DNA of 64,000 bases from Candidatus Obscuribacterales bacterium. Lineage in GTDB: Bacteria; Cyanobacteriota; Vampirovibrionia; Obscuribacterales; Obscuribacteraceae. Below the pieces are notes generated by a model. The model saw only the letters and a list, made by a program, of their open reading frames with translations. It did not search any database and had not been told where the DNA came from. The position numbers and the translations under genes are program-made. Each line of letters begins with the position of its first letter. The stretch's first letter is position 1. Shown here one piece after another: positions 26,659-34,971 of the stretch. The stretch covers positions 248,001 to 312,000 of the forward strand of contig JAIEOQ010000002.1 of the NCBI GenBank assembly GCA_019750335.1, given 5' to 3'.

Positions 26659-27933
26659 ATGGACAACGAAGACGTTACCAGCGATTTTTTTGAAAGCGGG
26701 CAACCTTCCGGTCCTCTTAAGAACCGTACGGTGCTCTTAGGTATATCAGGCGGTATTGCGGCTTACAAGGCTTGCGATATAGCTTCCGGACTAAGGAAGC
26801 TGGGGGCCGATGTGCACGCAATACTTACCCCCCACGCCGCCTCTTTCGTTACTCCGCTTTCTTTACAGACGATTACACGTAACCCGGTACATCTTGAGCA
26901 GTTTGGTAACGGTGGCAATTGGAAGCCGGAACATATTGATTTAGCCCAAAAAGCTGATTTGATTTTGATTGCTCCGGCTACGGCAAACACTATCGCCAAG
27001 TTAGCTAACGGTATTTGCGACGAGCTACTTACAACCATAGTTCTAGCCAGTCAATGCCGCGTTTTGCTTGCTCCAGCGATGAACCCGCATATGCTCGATC
27101 ATCCGGCGACTCAGCACAATATCGGTGTATTACAACATCGTTTTCGTTACGAAATGATTGCTCCTGAAGTCGGCGAAATGGCTTGCGGCGACTTCGGAGT
27201 GGGCAAAATGGCCGCCGTTGAGGACATTGTCAATACAGTATCGGCTTGTTTGCAATCTCGTAGCTCTTTAACCGGCAAACATATGCTTATAACCGCCGGT
27301 GGCACTAGAGAACCGATTGATCCCGTGCGTTTCATCGGTAATCGCTCCTCAGGCAAAATGGGGATCGCCGTTGCCGACGCTGCTTATGCCAGAGGGGCTG
27401 AAGTTACACTTATCTCTACGGTACAGGTAGAACGTAATTATCCGGTTGTAGTGGTTGAGACAGCGCAAGATATGCAAGAAGCAGTCGAAGCCGAATTCGA
27501 CGGTTGCGACACCTTAGTGATGACTGCCGCTGTTGCCGACTACAGACCGATTGTTGTTTCACAGCATAAAATCAAAAAAACCGAATCAGAGGATCTTGTG
27601 CTTGAGCTGACAAAGAATCCGGATATTCTGGATTTACTCGGACAAGTAAAGAGGAAAGATCAAGTAATTGTCGGCTTTGCCGCTGAATCGGAAGGGCTGC
27701 TCAATAATGCTCAACAAAAACTGCAAAGAAAACATCTCGATATCATCATCGGCAATGACATAACTGTCCCGGACATCGGCTTCGGCAGCGACTATAATGC
27801 CGTAGTTATTTTGACGGCCGAAGGGCAAAGAGAGAATCTACCGCGCATGCCGAAACGGGCCATCGCCGATCATATTCTTGATATGGTCGCGGACAGACTG
27901 GCAGCAGCTGACAAGATTACCGTCAGCAACTAA
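26659..27933 (+). CDS. coaBC: Bifunctional phosphopantothenoylcysteine decarboxylase / phosphopantothenate-cysteine ligase
   Basis: 424 residues from the ATG at 26659, with GAGGGAG 8 bases upstream. Two steps of coenzyme A synthesis. CoaC half: LGISGGIAAYKACD, the PAMNPHMLDHP motif and the active-site Cys in EVGEMACGDFGVGKM. CoaB half: LITAGGTREPIDPVRFIGN, SSGKMGIAVAD, MTAAVADYRP and KIKKTES. Divergent from metG; GATAAT at 26618-26623 is a possible -10, though with a poor -35. Confidence 0.95.
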   Translation: MDNEDVTSDFFESGQPSGPLKNRTVLLGISGGIAAYKACDIASGLRKLGADVHAILTPHAASFVTPLSLQTITRNPVHLEQFGNGGNWKPEHIDLAQKADLILIAPATANTIAKLANGICDELLTTIVLASQCRVLLAPAMNPHMLDHPATQHNIGVLQHRFRYEMIAPEVGEMACGDFGVGKMAAVEDIVNTVSACLQSRSSLTGKHMLITAGGTREPIDPVRFIGNRSSGKMGIAVADAAYARGAEVTLISTVQVERNYPVVVVETAQDMQEAVEAEFDGCDTLVMTAAVADYRPIVVSQHKIKKTESEDLVLELTKNPDILDLLGQVKRKDQVIVGFAAESEGLLNNAQQKLQRKHLDIIIGNDITVPDIGFGSDYNAVVILTAEGQRENLPRMPKRAIADHILDMVADRLAAADKITVSN

Positions 27934-28035
27934 ATGATATACTCCCTTAAGTAGATATTTTTTGCATACAGAAATCAAAGCGCTGAAAGGCGCGGCAATA
28001 ACGTCAAAGAGCAAAAGGTAAGCAAAGGAAAAGTT

Positions 28036-28404
28036 ATGGACAAAAATTCGTGTTCGTCAGACCGGTGTTCCGGCTCCGGCTTCGGATTAGGCTCCTGGCT
28101 AGTCGGGCTCTTCTTTGGCGCCCTGGGCGGAGTAACCATTGCTCTTTTAACCGCTCCAAAATCCGGCAAAGAATTGCGCGGAGAACTGCGTGAAGGAGCA
28201 AAAGCAATTCCGGAACGGGCAAGCGAGCTGCTTGACGACACGTTAGATCTTTATGCTTCCGGCGTCAATTACGCTCAAGTGGCTGTAGAAGAGCAAACTA
28301 TGCGCGTTAAAAAAGCTGTCGCCGCCGGTAAATTGGCCGCTGCAAAAAAACGGGAAGAACTGGATTACAGCAGCTCTAGCGCTCTACCTTTTCAACACCA
28401 CTAA
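28036..28404 (+). CDS. YtxH-domain membrane protein
   Basis: 122 residues. A Ser/Cys/Gly-rich N-terminus, one glycine-rich membrane helix (WLVGLFFGALGGVTIALL) directly followed by TAPKSGKELRGELREG, the YtxH signature, then a helical, charged tail. Family of small envelope or stress proteins with no fixed function. It begins a run of three small membrane-associated genes. Confidence 0.83.
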   Translation: MDKNSCSSDRCSGSGFGLGSWLVGLFFGALGGVTIALLTAPKSGKELRGELREGAKAIPERASELLDDTLDLYASGVNYAQVAVEEQTMRVKKAVAAGKLAAAKKREELDYSSSSALPFQHH

Positions 28405-28416
28405 AAGGGGGTTGTC

Positions 28417-28806
28417 GTGGACCCACAAGTGATCAATATGGTTGTGGTCGCAGCTTTGATCTTTTTAGCTGTTTCTTTAACCTTGCTTGTCACTTCAATC
28501 ATGCCTCTTTTACGTCAAGGTGAGGCTACACTAGCCGCTTTGCAACGATTGACTTTAACTGTTGATCGCGAAGTAGAGCCGATAGCCGCTCAATTTAGAG
28601 ATCTGATTGGCACCGTTTCCGAAATAAAGGCAATAACAGCCCAACGAGTAACAGAAGTTGGCAGCAAAGCTGAAGCGGTAGCAGGCAACGTCAATCATCT
28701 GGTCGGCTCGGCCAAAAAACAGTCAACCGTTATGGGAGCCGGTGTGCTAGCCGGCATAAAAGCTTATTTTTCCCGCAATAACAATTCAGAAGAAAGCAAA
28801 AAATAG
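28417..28806 (+). CDS. DUF948-like single-pass membrane protein
   Basis: 129 residues from a GTG at 28417, preceded by AAGGGGG. An N-terminal membrane helix (VINMVVVAALIFLAVSLTLLV) is followed by amphipathic helices without Cys or His motifs (LRQGEATLAALQRLTLTVDR, EIKAITAQRVTEVGSKAEAV). DUF948 proteins are often next to YtxH proteins, as here on both sides, which suggests a shared complex. Function unknown. Confidence 0.78.
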   Translation: MDPQVINMVVVAALIFLAVSLTLLVTSIMPLLRQGEATLAALQRLTLTVDREVEPIAAQFRDLIGTVSEIKAITAQRVTEVGSKAEAVAGNVNHLVGSAKKQSTVMGAGVLAGIKAYFSRNNNSEESKK

Positions 28807-28815
28807 GAGAGAACA

Positions 28816-29157
28816 ATGTCTAACTCAAATAGGTTTTTTGAAGGTCTATTCCTGGGTGGCATTCTCGGATTTATCGGCGGAATTTTGTGTGCGCCTAAAT
28901 CCGGCGCCGAACTGAGAAAAGAGTTGGTGGACAATTCGGATGAATTGTACAAACAAGCCAATTCTTCTTTATCCGACATCAAGGATCGCACCGAACAAGC
29001 CTTGCAAGATTTTCAAAGCAAGGGCGACAGCATGATCAAGCAAGCTTCTTCTCAATTTCAAGAAACACGCGATCAACTGTCTTCCAAAATCCAAGAGATG
29101 GGCGGAAAGAAAACTAAGATTGGTTTACCCGAGCCAGAATCAGCTCAACACATGTAA
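28816..29157 (+). CDS. YtxH-domain membrane protein
   Basis: 113 residues, with AGGAGAG before the ATG. One membrane helix (FFEGLFLGGILGFIGGILCA) followed by the YtxH signature PKSGAELRKELVDN, then a long amphipathic helix (DRTEQALQDFQSKGDSMIKQ). Paralogue of the protein at 28036-28404. Its TAA overlaps the ATG of the pseudouridine synthase gene (TAATGA). Confidence 0.85.
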   Translation: MSNSNRFFEGLFLGGILGFIGGILCAPKSGAELRKELVDNSDELYKQANSSLSDIKDRTEQALQDFQSKGDSMIKQASSQFQETRDQLSSKIQEMGGKKTKIGLPEPESAQHM

Positions 29158-29876
29158 TGAGACTAAATCAGGCCGTTGCCAAAACCGGTATTTGTTCGCG
29201 GCGTCAAGCCGATGAGCTGATCGCTTCCGGACAAGTGCAGGTTAACGGCAAAGTAGTCACTGACTTCAGCTTGCAATTCGATCCCGAGCGTGACAACCTC
29301 ACAATCGGCAGTAAAGAGCTGACAATTCGCGCTAATGTTTACTTGGCGCTGCATAAGCCGCCCGGTATCGTTTGCACAAGAGCTGACGAACAAGGCAGAG
29401 AGACAGTACTCGATCTACTACCGCCAAAATTCAGTCATTTACGCCCAGTCGGGCGACTTGACATGTATTCAGAAGGATTGCTTCTCTTAACCAACGATGG
29501 TCTTCTTACTCAACGGGTCACCCATCCGGTCCATCATTTACCGAAAACTTATCGCGTAAAAATAAAAGGCGAAATCAAAGACCAGCATCTAAAGCAGATG
29601 GCCTCCGGGGTTATTCTTGACGACGGACCGACTCGCCCAGCCAAAGTTAAACTTTGCCAGCGCAATAAAACTTATAGCGAATTCGAAATCAGTCTCAAAG
29701 AGGGACGTAACCGCCAGATCAGAAGAATGTGCGAACATCTCGGATATCCAATCATTCAATTGCTGCGACTGAGCATTGGTGGGTTACAATTGGGTGAGAT
29801 GACGATTGGAACATGGCGGTACTTAACTGATGCTGAAGTCAAATTACTCCTTTCTTCAGGACCGTCAAGGGATTGA
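29157..29876 (+). CDS. Ribosomal large-subunit pseudouridine synthase, RsuA/RluB family
   Basis: 239 residues. N-terminal S4 RNA-binding domain (MRLNQAVAKTGICSRRQADE), then the RsuA-family catalytic domain with the Asp in PVGRLDMYSEGLLLLTND, LPKTYRVKIKG and the C-terminal EGRNRQIRRMCEHLGYP. It isomerises uridine in rRNA; RluB/RluE/RluF target sites cannot be told apart here. Start overlaps the stop of the YtxH gene, so translation is probably coupled. Confidence 0.93.
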   Translation: MRLNQAVAKTGICSRRQADELIASGQVQVNGKVVTDFSLQFDPERDNLTIGSKELTIRANVYLALHKPPGIVCTRADEQGRETVLDLLPPKFSHLRPVGRLDMYSEGLLLLTNDGLLTQRVTHPVHHLPKTYRVKIKGEIKDQHLKQMASGVILDDGPTRPAKVKLCQRNKTYSEFEISLKEGRNRQIRRMCEHLGYPIIQLLRLSIGGLQLGEMTIGTWRYLTDAEVKLLLSSGPSRD

Positions 29877-29883
29877 CGCTGGA

Positions 29884-30954
29884 ATGCCTCTAGAAAATAT
29901 CGGACAAAAACTTCGTTCCGCACGTGAAGCACAAGGACTTACTTTAGTTCAGGTCTACGAGCGAACAAAAATTCCGTTGAATCATTTGCAATCAATCGAA
30001 CAAGGTAATGCCGAAGATTTACCGGAAACGTTTTACGTATCCGGCTTTATCAAACGCTATGCCGAGTCGGTCGGGTTGGACGGACAGGTTTTAAGCGACG
30101 AATACCGCTTACACCTTGAAGAGCATCGCGGCAAGAAAAAGGGCAAGGGCGACAATAGCCTGCCTCTTTATGCCATGCCCGAATATGTCTCTAAAACCCG
30201 CTTACGGGTAGCAACACCGATGTATAAGCTTTGGCTTTTCAACGGCATCATCTTAATTGGCGTCGTCGGCACAATTACTTGGTTCATTAATAGCCAGGTC
30301 AACAACATAGCGAACCAACCGGATCCTTCCTTAATTTCCTTGAAGGAATCAACTTCTCGCTTAATGCCGAATAATCCCGGACAGACTCCGGCAGGCCAAC
30401 CGGCAAATACCGACAAAACTCCCGTACCGACAAATTCAAACGAAAAGCTCTCTATTTCAGCTATCAGGCACGTTTGGGTTGAAGTGAAAAAAGTGAGCAC
30501 CGGCGAGAATGCTTATACCGGTTTCATGGAACAAGGGGATCGCCGCGATTTTGAAGATTCGCAAGGATTGATCGTCCGTGCTGGCGATGGGGGTGGATTG
30601 TCAGTAGAAAGACAAGGTAGAATTGAGTCCTTCGGATTGGCAGGCAAGATTACCGAAAGAACATTCTCGGTACCGGCTTCGCCAACAGTTACCCCGGTCG
30701 AGAAATCGGCTCCGGTTGCTACTTCGGGAGGCACAACCACAACTACAAGCACCACAAATACAACGGCGGTGAGACCTGTTAGCAAATATGTCCCACCGAA
30801 AAGAGTATCTTCAGGCACGGAAGGCAGCAGCCATTCTTACAGACGCATCGAAGACTCTTCCCGTCAGTATGTCCCTGGTGAATCCTTAGGCGGCGGCACA
30901 AGAAGCATCGATGTTCCTTACCGCTATTCAGAAGGACGTTTGGACTCAGAATAA
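29884..30954 (+). CDS. rodZ: RodZ-like helix-turn-helix membrane protein
   Basis: 356 residues from the ATG at 29884; earlier starts lie inside the pseudouridine synthase gene. Layout as RodZ: a cytoplasmic helix-turn-helix (LRSAREAQGLTLVQVYERTK, HLQSIEQGNAEDLPETFYVS, then FIKRYAESVGLD), a basic linker, one membrane helix (LWLFNGIILIGVVGTITWF), and a periplasmic DUF4115-like domain (HVWVEVKKVSTGENAYTG). The C-terminal 100 residues are Ser/Thr-rich and end in a charged tail. Links MreB filaments to the wall machinery; mreBCD lie about 10 kb upstream. Confidence 0.87.
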   Translation: MPLENIGQKLRSAREAQGLTLVQVYERTKIPLNHLQSIEQGNAEDLPETFYVSGFIKRYAESVGLDGQVLSDEYRLHLEEHRGKKKGKGDNSLPLYAMPEYVSKTRLRVATPMYKLWLFNGIILIGVVGTITWFINSQVNNIANQPDPSLISLKESTSRLMPNNPGQTPAGQPANTDKTPVPTNSNEKLSISAIRHVWVEVKKVSTGENAYTGFMEQGDRRDFEDSQGLIVRAGDGGGLSVERQGRIESFGLAGKITERTFSVPASPTVTPVEKSAPVATSGGTTTTTSTTNTTAVRPVSKYVPPKRVSSGTEGSSHSYRRIEDSSRQYVPGESLGGGTRSIDVPYRYSEGRLDSE

Positions 30955-30956
30955 GC

Positions 30957-30982
30957 GCTGTTCACTTGCTGAACAGCAAGTG
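30957..30982 (+). promoter_or_regulatory. Two mutually exclusive hairpins overlapping the rimO ribosome-binding region
   Basis: GCTGTTC (30957-30963) can pair with GAACAGC (30971-30977); alternatively CACTTGCT (30963-30970) can pair with AGCAAGTG (30975-30982). The second stem abuts GTGGAGG, the site for the ATG at 30993. The two structures share bases and cannot coexist. Regulatory use is inferred. Confidence 0.4.
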
Positions 30983-30992
30983 GAGGTTCGAT

Positions 30993-32369
30993 ATGTTGCA
31001 TAACCCCACCTTCGGGGTAGTATCGCTCGGTTGTCCCAAAAACCAAACCGATACCGAAGTGATGCTCGGTCTGCTTAAAGAAGCAGGCTTCAAACTCACC
31101 TTCGATAATGACGATGCCGATATTTGCTTAATCAACACTTGCTCTTTTATTGAAGATGCGCGTCGCGAATCGGTGCGCAATATAGTCGATCTGGCTTCCG
31201 ACGGTAAACAACTAATTATTGCCGGCTGCTTAGCCCAGCACTTTAAAGACGAATTGTTGAACGAACTGCCTGAAGCCAGAGCCGTAGTCGGCACCGGTGA
31301 TATTCACAAAATTGTCGATATTGCTAAAGCAATCGTTGAAGACTCATCATTACGCATAGTACAAGTCTCCTCCACCCCCAACGATCATGTCGACGAAGTA
31401 CAACCACGACTGCCTACGGGAGTTGGTTCCTCGGCTTATCTGAAAATTGCCGAAGGCTGCGATCACGCCTGCACTTTTTGCATCATCCCGATGTTGCGCG
31501 GTAAATTCCGTTCAAGATCAATCGACTCTTTAGTTAAAGAGACAAAAATGCTGGTCGCCTCCGGCACCAAAGAAATCATTCTGGTTTCACAAGACAGCAG
31601 CTACTATGGTCTGGATTTATACGGACATATGGCGCTTTCAGAGCTGCTCGAAGCTCTCAATGAAATTGAAGGCTTGGAATGGATACGGATCATGTATTTC
31701 TATCCGACCGAAACCAACAAGCAGCTCCTCGAAACAATGGCTCGCTTACCTAAAGTAGTCAAATATGTAGACATTCCTTTGCAGCATAGTCATCCGGAAG
31801 TTCTATCAGCAATGGCTCGTCCGAAAAATCCGGAAAAAACAGTCGAGCTTATTCGCCAAATACTTCCGGAAGCGGCTATTCGCTCTACTTTTATCGTCGG
31901 TTTCCCCGGCGAAACTGAAGAACACTTCGAACATTTGCATCAGTTTATTCAAAAATATCAATTCGATCGTCTCGGCGTGTTTACTTACTCAAAACAAACC
32001 GAAGTACCAAGCGGCAACATGCCGGATCAAATTCCGCAAAAGATCAAAAAGCAACGCCGTAACCGCATTATGGAAACTCAGCATGCCATATCTTTCGCTA
32101 AGAATCAGCAATTGATCGGCAAAGAGATAGACGTGCTAATCGAAGGATTCGACGAGAGCAAAAAACTCTTTTCAGGACGCAGCCCCTGGGACGCGCCACA
32201 AATCGACAACACTATTTACATACGCTCTGATGAATTGAATTACAACGATCTTGGCGAAATAGTCAAAGTAAGAATCACCGAAGCTAAGCCTTACGACCTC
32301 TTCGCCGAATATGTCGGTAGCGAAACCGCGAACAAGGAAGCGACACCGCCGGCAGTGGCAATCGTTTAG
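30993..32369 (+). CDS. rimO: Ribosomal protein S12 methylthiotransferase
   Basis: 458 residues from the ATG at 30993 (GGAGG 6 bases upstream). Radical-SAM enzyme adding a methylthio group to an Asp of S12. N-terminal UPF0004 domain with VSLGCPKNQTDTEVMLG and LINTCSF and IAGCLAQ (three Cys for the auxiliary cluster), then the radical SAM CDHACTFC, and a C-terminal TRAM domain (IDVLIEGFDESKKLFSGRS). Full length for RimO; the SLGCPKNQTD start favours RimO over MiaB. Confidence 0.95.
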   Translation: MLHNPTFGVVSLGCPKNQTDTEVMLGLLKEAGFKLTFDNDDADICLINTCSFIEDARRESVRNIVDLASDGKQLIIAGCLAQHFKDELLNELPEARAVVGTGDIHKIVDIAKAIVEDSSLRIVQVSSTPNDHVDEVQPRLPTGVGSSAYLKIAEGCDHACTFCIIPMLRGKFRSRSIDSLVKETKMLVASGTKEIILVSQDSSYYGLDLYGHMALSELLEALNEIEGLEWIRIMYFYPTETNKQLLETMARLPKVVKYVDIPLQHSHPEVLSAMARPKNPEKTVELIRQILPEAAIRSTFIVGFPGETEEHFEHLHQFIQKYQFDRLGVFTYSKQTEVPSGNMPDQIPQKIKKQRRNRIMETQHAISFAKNQQLIGKEIDVLIEGFDESKKLFSGRSPWDAPQIDNTIYIRSDELNYNDLGEIVKVRITEAKPYDLFAEYVGSETANKEATPPAVAIV

Positions 32370-33052
32370 CTGCAGCTTCTGGTCAAGGCTAAAGCCTGTT
32401 TGGCAAGATCACTGGCAATTCGGAACAAATTGTCGGCCATAGCCAGATGATCGTAGTCATAGTTTTGACAAAAGTGGCGTAGCTCTTCTAGCCCGTCAGC
32501 AGCTTGAGCGATGCAATGTCGCATCATATGTACTGCCGCTTCCAGAGTAGCCGGAACCGTTTTTTTCGCTAAAGCATTGGAGCTTTTAGCCAGGGCTACT
32601 TCTACTTGATTGACATAAGCTTCAAATTCGGCAATTAGTTCATCGTCAAAAGGATCCTGCGAAAGCAGTCGAATTTGACGTTTGTAAGCTGACAAAACTT
32701 TGGTAACAGCCAGCCTTGAAGGATGGAAAATCTTGGCTAAATAAACTTCTCGCAGCTCATCTTCACTGGTTTTACGAAATTGGTAGGTTTTGTTCAACCC
32801 CGACGCAACAGCCAATCCGATTGTCAAATCATATTGAGCGCGGCGCCGCTTATCCATCAAAGTTTCATAAGCTACATTGAGAGCAAGCATACTCTCAGTG
32901 GCACTTAACCGCTCAGATTCGCTCTTATTGCGATGATCCAAATCCGGGTGCTCGATTTTTACCAAACGTCTATAAGCACGCTTAATTTCAATCGCGCTTA
33001 CGTCGGTTTCCAGCCCGAGAATCTGATAGTAAGTTTTTTTCTCTGTGCTCAC
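32366..33052 (-). CDS. J-domain protein
   Basis: 228 residues from a GTG at 33052, chosen because earlier in-frame starts would overlap nrdR on the other strand; no strong ribosome site is seen. N-terminal J domain (TYYQILGLETDVSAIEIKRA, then HPD in KIEHPDLDH and AYETLMDKRRRAQYD). The remaining 150 residues are all-helical and unassigned; there is no Gly/Phe region or zinc finger. It probably stimulates an Hsp70 on a specific client (inference). Its stop overlaps the end of rimO by four bases. Confidence 0.86.
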   Translation of the reverse strand: MSTEKKTYYQILGLETDVSAIEIKRAYRRLVKIEHPDLDHRNKSESERLSATESMLALNVAYETLMDKRRRAQYDLTIGLAVASGLNKTYQFRKTSEDELREVYLAKIFHPSRLAVTKVLSAYKRQIRLLSQDPFDDELIAEFEAYVNQVEVALAKSSNALAKKTVPATLEAAVHMMRHCIAQAADGLEELRHFCQNYDYDHLAMADNLFRIASDLAKQALALTRSCS

Positions 33053-33090
33053 GGTAATATTGTAAATCACAAAAACTACGGTGCTTTCAA

Positions 33091-33546
33091 ATGTACTGTC
33101 CCTTCTGTAATCAACATGACAGCCGCGTCCTTGAATCACGGACCGCAGGCGATAGCACCTCGATTCGCCGGCGCCGCCAATGCGAATCATGCAATATGCG
33201 TTTCACTACTTTTGAAAGAATAGAATCCTTTCAGATTTTTGTTGTCAAAGCTTCTGGCAATCGCGAACCTTATATAAGAGAGAAATTGCACAGTGGCGTC
33301 AGCGTTGCTTGCGCCAAAACCATGGTCAGCGCCCAACAAGTCGACGATCTTATCGATAATATTGAACTTGAGCTGCAGGCCCTGGGCAAGCGTGAAATTG
33401 CCTCACGGGCACTTGGTGAGATGATACTAATGCGTCTTAAAGAGCTGAACGAGGTGGCTTATGTTCGTTTTGCCTCGGTCTACAGGCAGTTTCAGTCAAT
33501 TCAAGACTTCATTTCCGAACTGAATAACTTAACTACAGCTAAGTGA
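33091..33546 (+). CDS. nrdR: Transcriptional repressor NrdR
   Basis: 151 residues. Zinc ribbon with C3, C6, C31 and C34 (MYCPFCNQ, QCESCNMRFTTFERIE), basic RRRR, then an ATP-cone domain (SGNREPYIREKLHSGVSVAC). Senses ATP/dATP and represses ribonucleotide reductase operons. No nrd genes and no clear NrdR box lie in the window. Divergent from the J-domain gene. Confidence 0.96.
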   Translation: MYCPFCNQHDSRVLESRTAGDSTSIRRRRQCESCNMRFTTFERIESFQIFVVKASGNREPYIREKLHSGVSVACAKTMVSAQQVDDLIDNIELELQALGKREIASRALGEMILMRLKELNEVAYVRFASVYRQFQSIQDFISELNNLTTAK

Positions 33547-33609
33547 TCCGGTATAAATACTTAATTTTTTTTGGCACCGGATAATCTATAACGACCTGTT
33601 AACGCCCGC

Positions 33610-33647
33610 CTTAGCAAAAGAAGGATCTATTTTCGGTTCGTGCTAAG
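33610..33647 (+). promoter_or_regulatory. Possible leader hairpin upstream of rplS
   Basis: CTTAGCA (33610-33616) pairs with TGCTAAG (33641-33647) around a 24-nt loop, 38 bases before the rplS ATG. In the same 139-base gap, ATCCGGT (33546-33552) can pair with ACCGGAT (33576-33582) around a T-rich loop. Ribosomal-protein leaders often bind their product; here this is inference from position only. Confidence 0.3.
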
Positions 33648-33685
33648 ATCGGCTATCGATTATTCCATCTGTCAGAAATAAAGCC

Positions 33686-34096
33686 ATGAACCAGATTATT
33701 AAAGACGTCGAAGCACCCTACCTGAAGCAAAGCCTCCCGAAAATGGGGGTTGGCGATACGGTCAAAGTATTTTTCAAAATCAAAGAGGGCGGCAAAGAAC
33801 GTACTCAAGGTTATGAAGGCTTGATCATTAAAAAAGCCGGCAGTGGAATCAACCACACCATAACCGTACGCCGCGTATTTCAAGGAGTCGGTATTGAGCG
33901 GGTATTTCTCGTTCATTCGCCTCGCGTTGAAAAAATAACAGTCCAACGTCGCGGTGATGTCAGCAAATCCAAACTTTATTACTTGCGTGCTCGCTCCGGC
34001 AAGGCAACAAGAATTAAAGAAAAGCTCGGCGGCAAGAGAGAAGAGACTGTCGTTACTGCTCCTCAAGCAAAGCCGGAAGCCCCAAAAGGGGAATAA
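33686..34096 (+). CDS. rplS: 50S ribosomal protein L19
   Basis: 136 residues. The family sequence is clear: VGDTVKVFFKIKEGGKERTQ, YEGLIIKKAGSG, TVRRVFQGVGIERVFLVHSP and SKSKLYYLRARSGKATRIKE. The C-terminal 20 residues are a Lys/Pro extension. Structural protein at the 30S-50S interface. Confidence 0.97.
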   Translation: MNQIIKDVEAPYLKQSLPKMGVGDTVKVFFKIKEGGKERTQGYEGLIIKKAGSGINHTITVRRVFQGVGIERVFLVHSPRVEKITVQRRGDVSKSKLYYLRARSGKATRIKEKLGGKREETVVTAPQAKPEAPKGE

Positions 34097-34134
34097 CTGG
34101 CCTCCAGCCTTAATGCTTATCTTTGGTGGTTCTT

Positions 34135-34956
34135 GTGGGCAAGACTACTCCTTTGCGCAGGCTCCAAGAACAGCTGCAAGCAGTCGATATACTGTTTGAG
34201 GTTCTCGATGCCCGCCTGCCATTTTCCAGCCGCCATCCAAAGAGCCTTGAGCTTTTCGGACCAAAAACTAAGCTGACCATTCTCAGCAAAAGCGATCTAG
34301 CCGATGAACAAGAGCTTAATCGCCTACTTGCTGAGTTGGCCGCAAATTCCAGCGCCAAAGCAATTCCCTTGTGCTTAAAGACACAAAAGGGTCAAAATAA
34401 GCTTATTTCACTGGCCTTAGAACTGACAGCGGAAAAGCGGGCAGCGTTAGCTCGCCGCGGTCTTTTACCCAGACCAATCCGCGCTTGCGTTGTCGGATTG
34501 CCAAACGTCGGCAAATCAAGCTTGATTAACTGGCTGATTGGTCGAAAAAAAGCAGCTGTTGGTGATCGCCCAGGGATCACCAGAGGTAACTCTTGGGTGC
34601 GGATTCATCCTCAGCTCGAACTTCTGGACACTCCGGGCATGCTTCCACCTGTCTCTTTTGACGAAGAAACAGCTCTGAAATTAGCTCTCTGCCGTATCCT
34701 TCCAGATGATCATTATGAAGTTGATCTGGTTGCCGAAAAAGGATTAGCATTAATGGCTGAAAAATATCCGCGCAGCCTGGATATTTATCGTAGCGAACCG
34801 GGAGACAGCGAAGTGAAACTTGTACAGATTGCCGAAGCACGTTCATGTCTTCTTCCCGGCGGACGGCTGGATTTGCATCGAGCAGCCAGCATATTCATCA
34901 ACGATTTTCGCAACGGCAAGCTAGGTAAAGTCATGTTTGACGAAATCAAACGATAA
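34135..34956 (+). CDS. RbgA/YlqF-type ribosome-biogenesis GTPase, short N-terminus
   Basis: 273 residues from a GTG at 34135 (GGTGG 5 bases upstream). Circularly permuted GTPase: SKSD-type G4 (ILSKSDLAD) comes before G1 (GLPNVGKSSLINWLIG), then the GITRG loop and DTPG (ELLDTPGMLPP). The C-terminus has the ANTAR-like helical domain region. The usual N-terminal WFPGHM segment is absent: the frame is closed by a stop at 34111 and the protein begins at the position of the Met in that motif. Helps mature the 50S subunit; it lies between rplS and rnhB as often seen. Confidence 0.88.
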   Translation: MGKTTPLRRLQEQLQAVDILFEVLDARLPFSSRHPKSLELFGPKTKLTILSKSDLADEQELNRLLAELAANSSAKAIPLCLKTQKGQNKLISLALELTAEKRAALARRGLLPRPIRACVVGLPNVGKSSLINWLIGRKKAAVGDRPGITRGNSWVRIHPQLELLDTPGMLPPVSFDEETALKLALCRILPDDHYEVDLVAEKGLALMAEKYPRSLDIYRSEPGDSEVKLVQIAEARSCLLPGGRLDLHRAASIFINDFRNGKLGKVMFDEIKR

Positions 34957-34971
34957 CTTCGGAACAACTTC

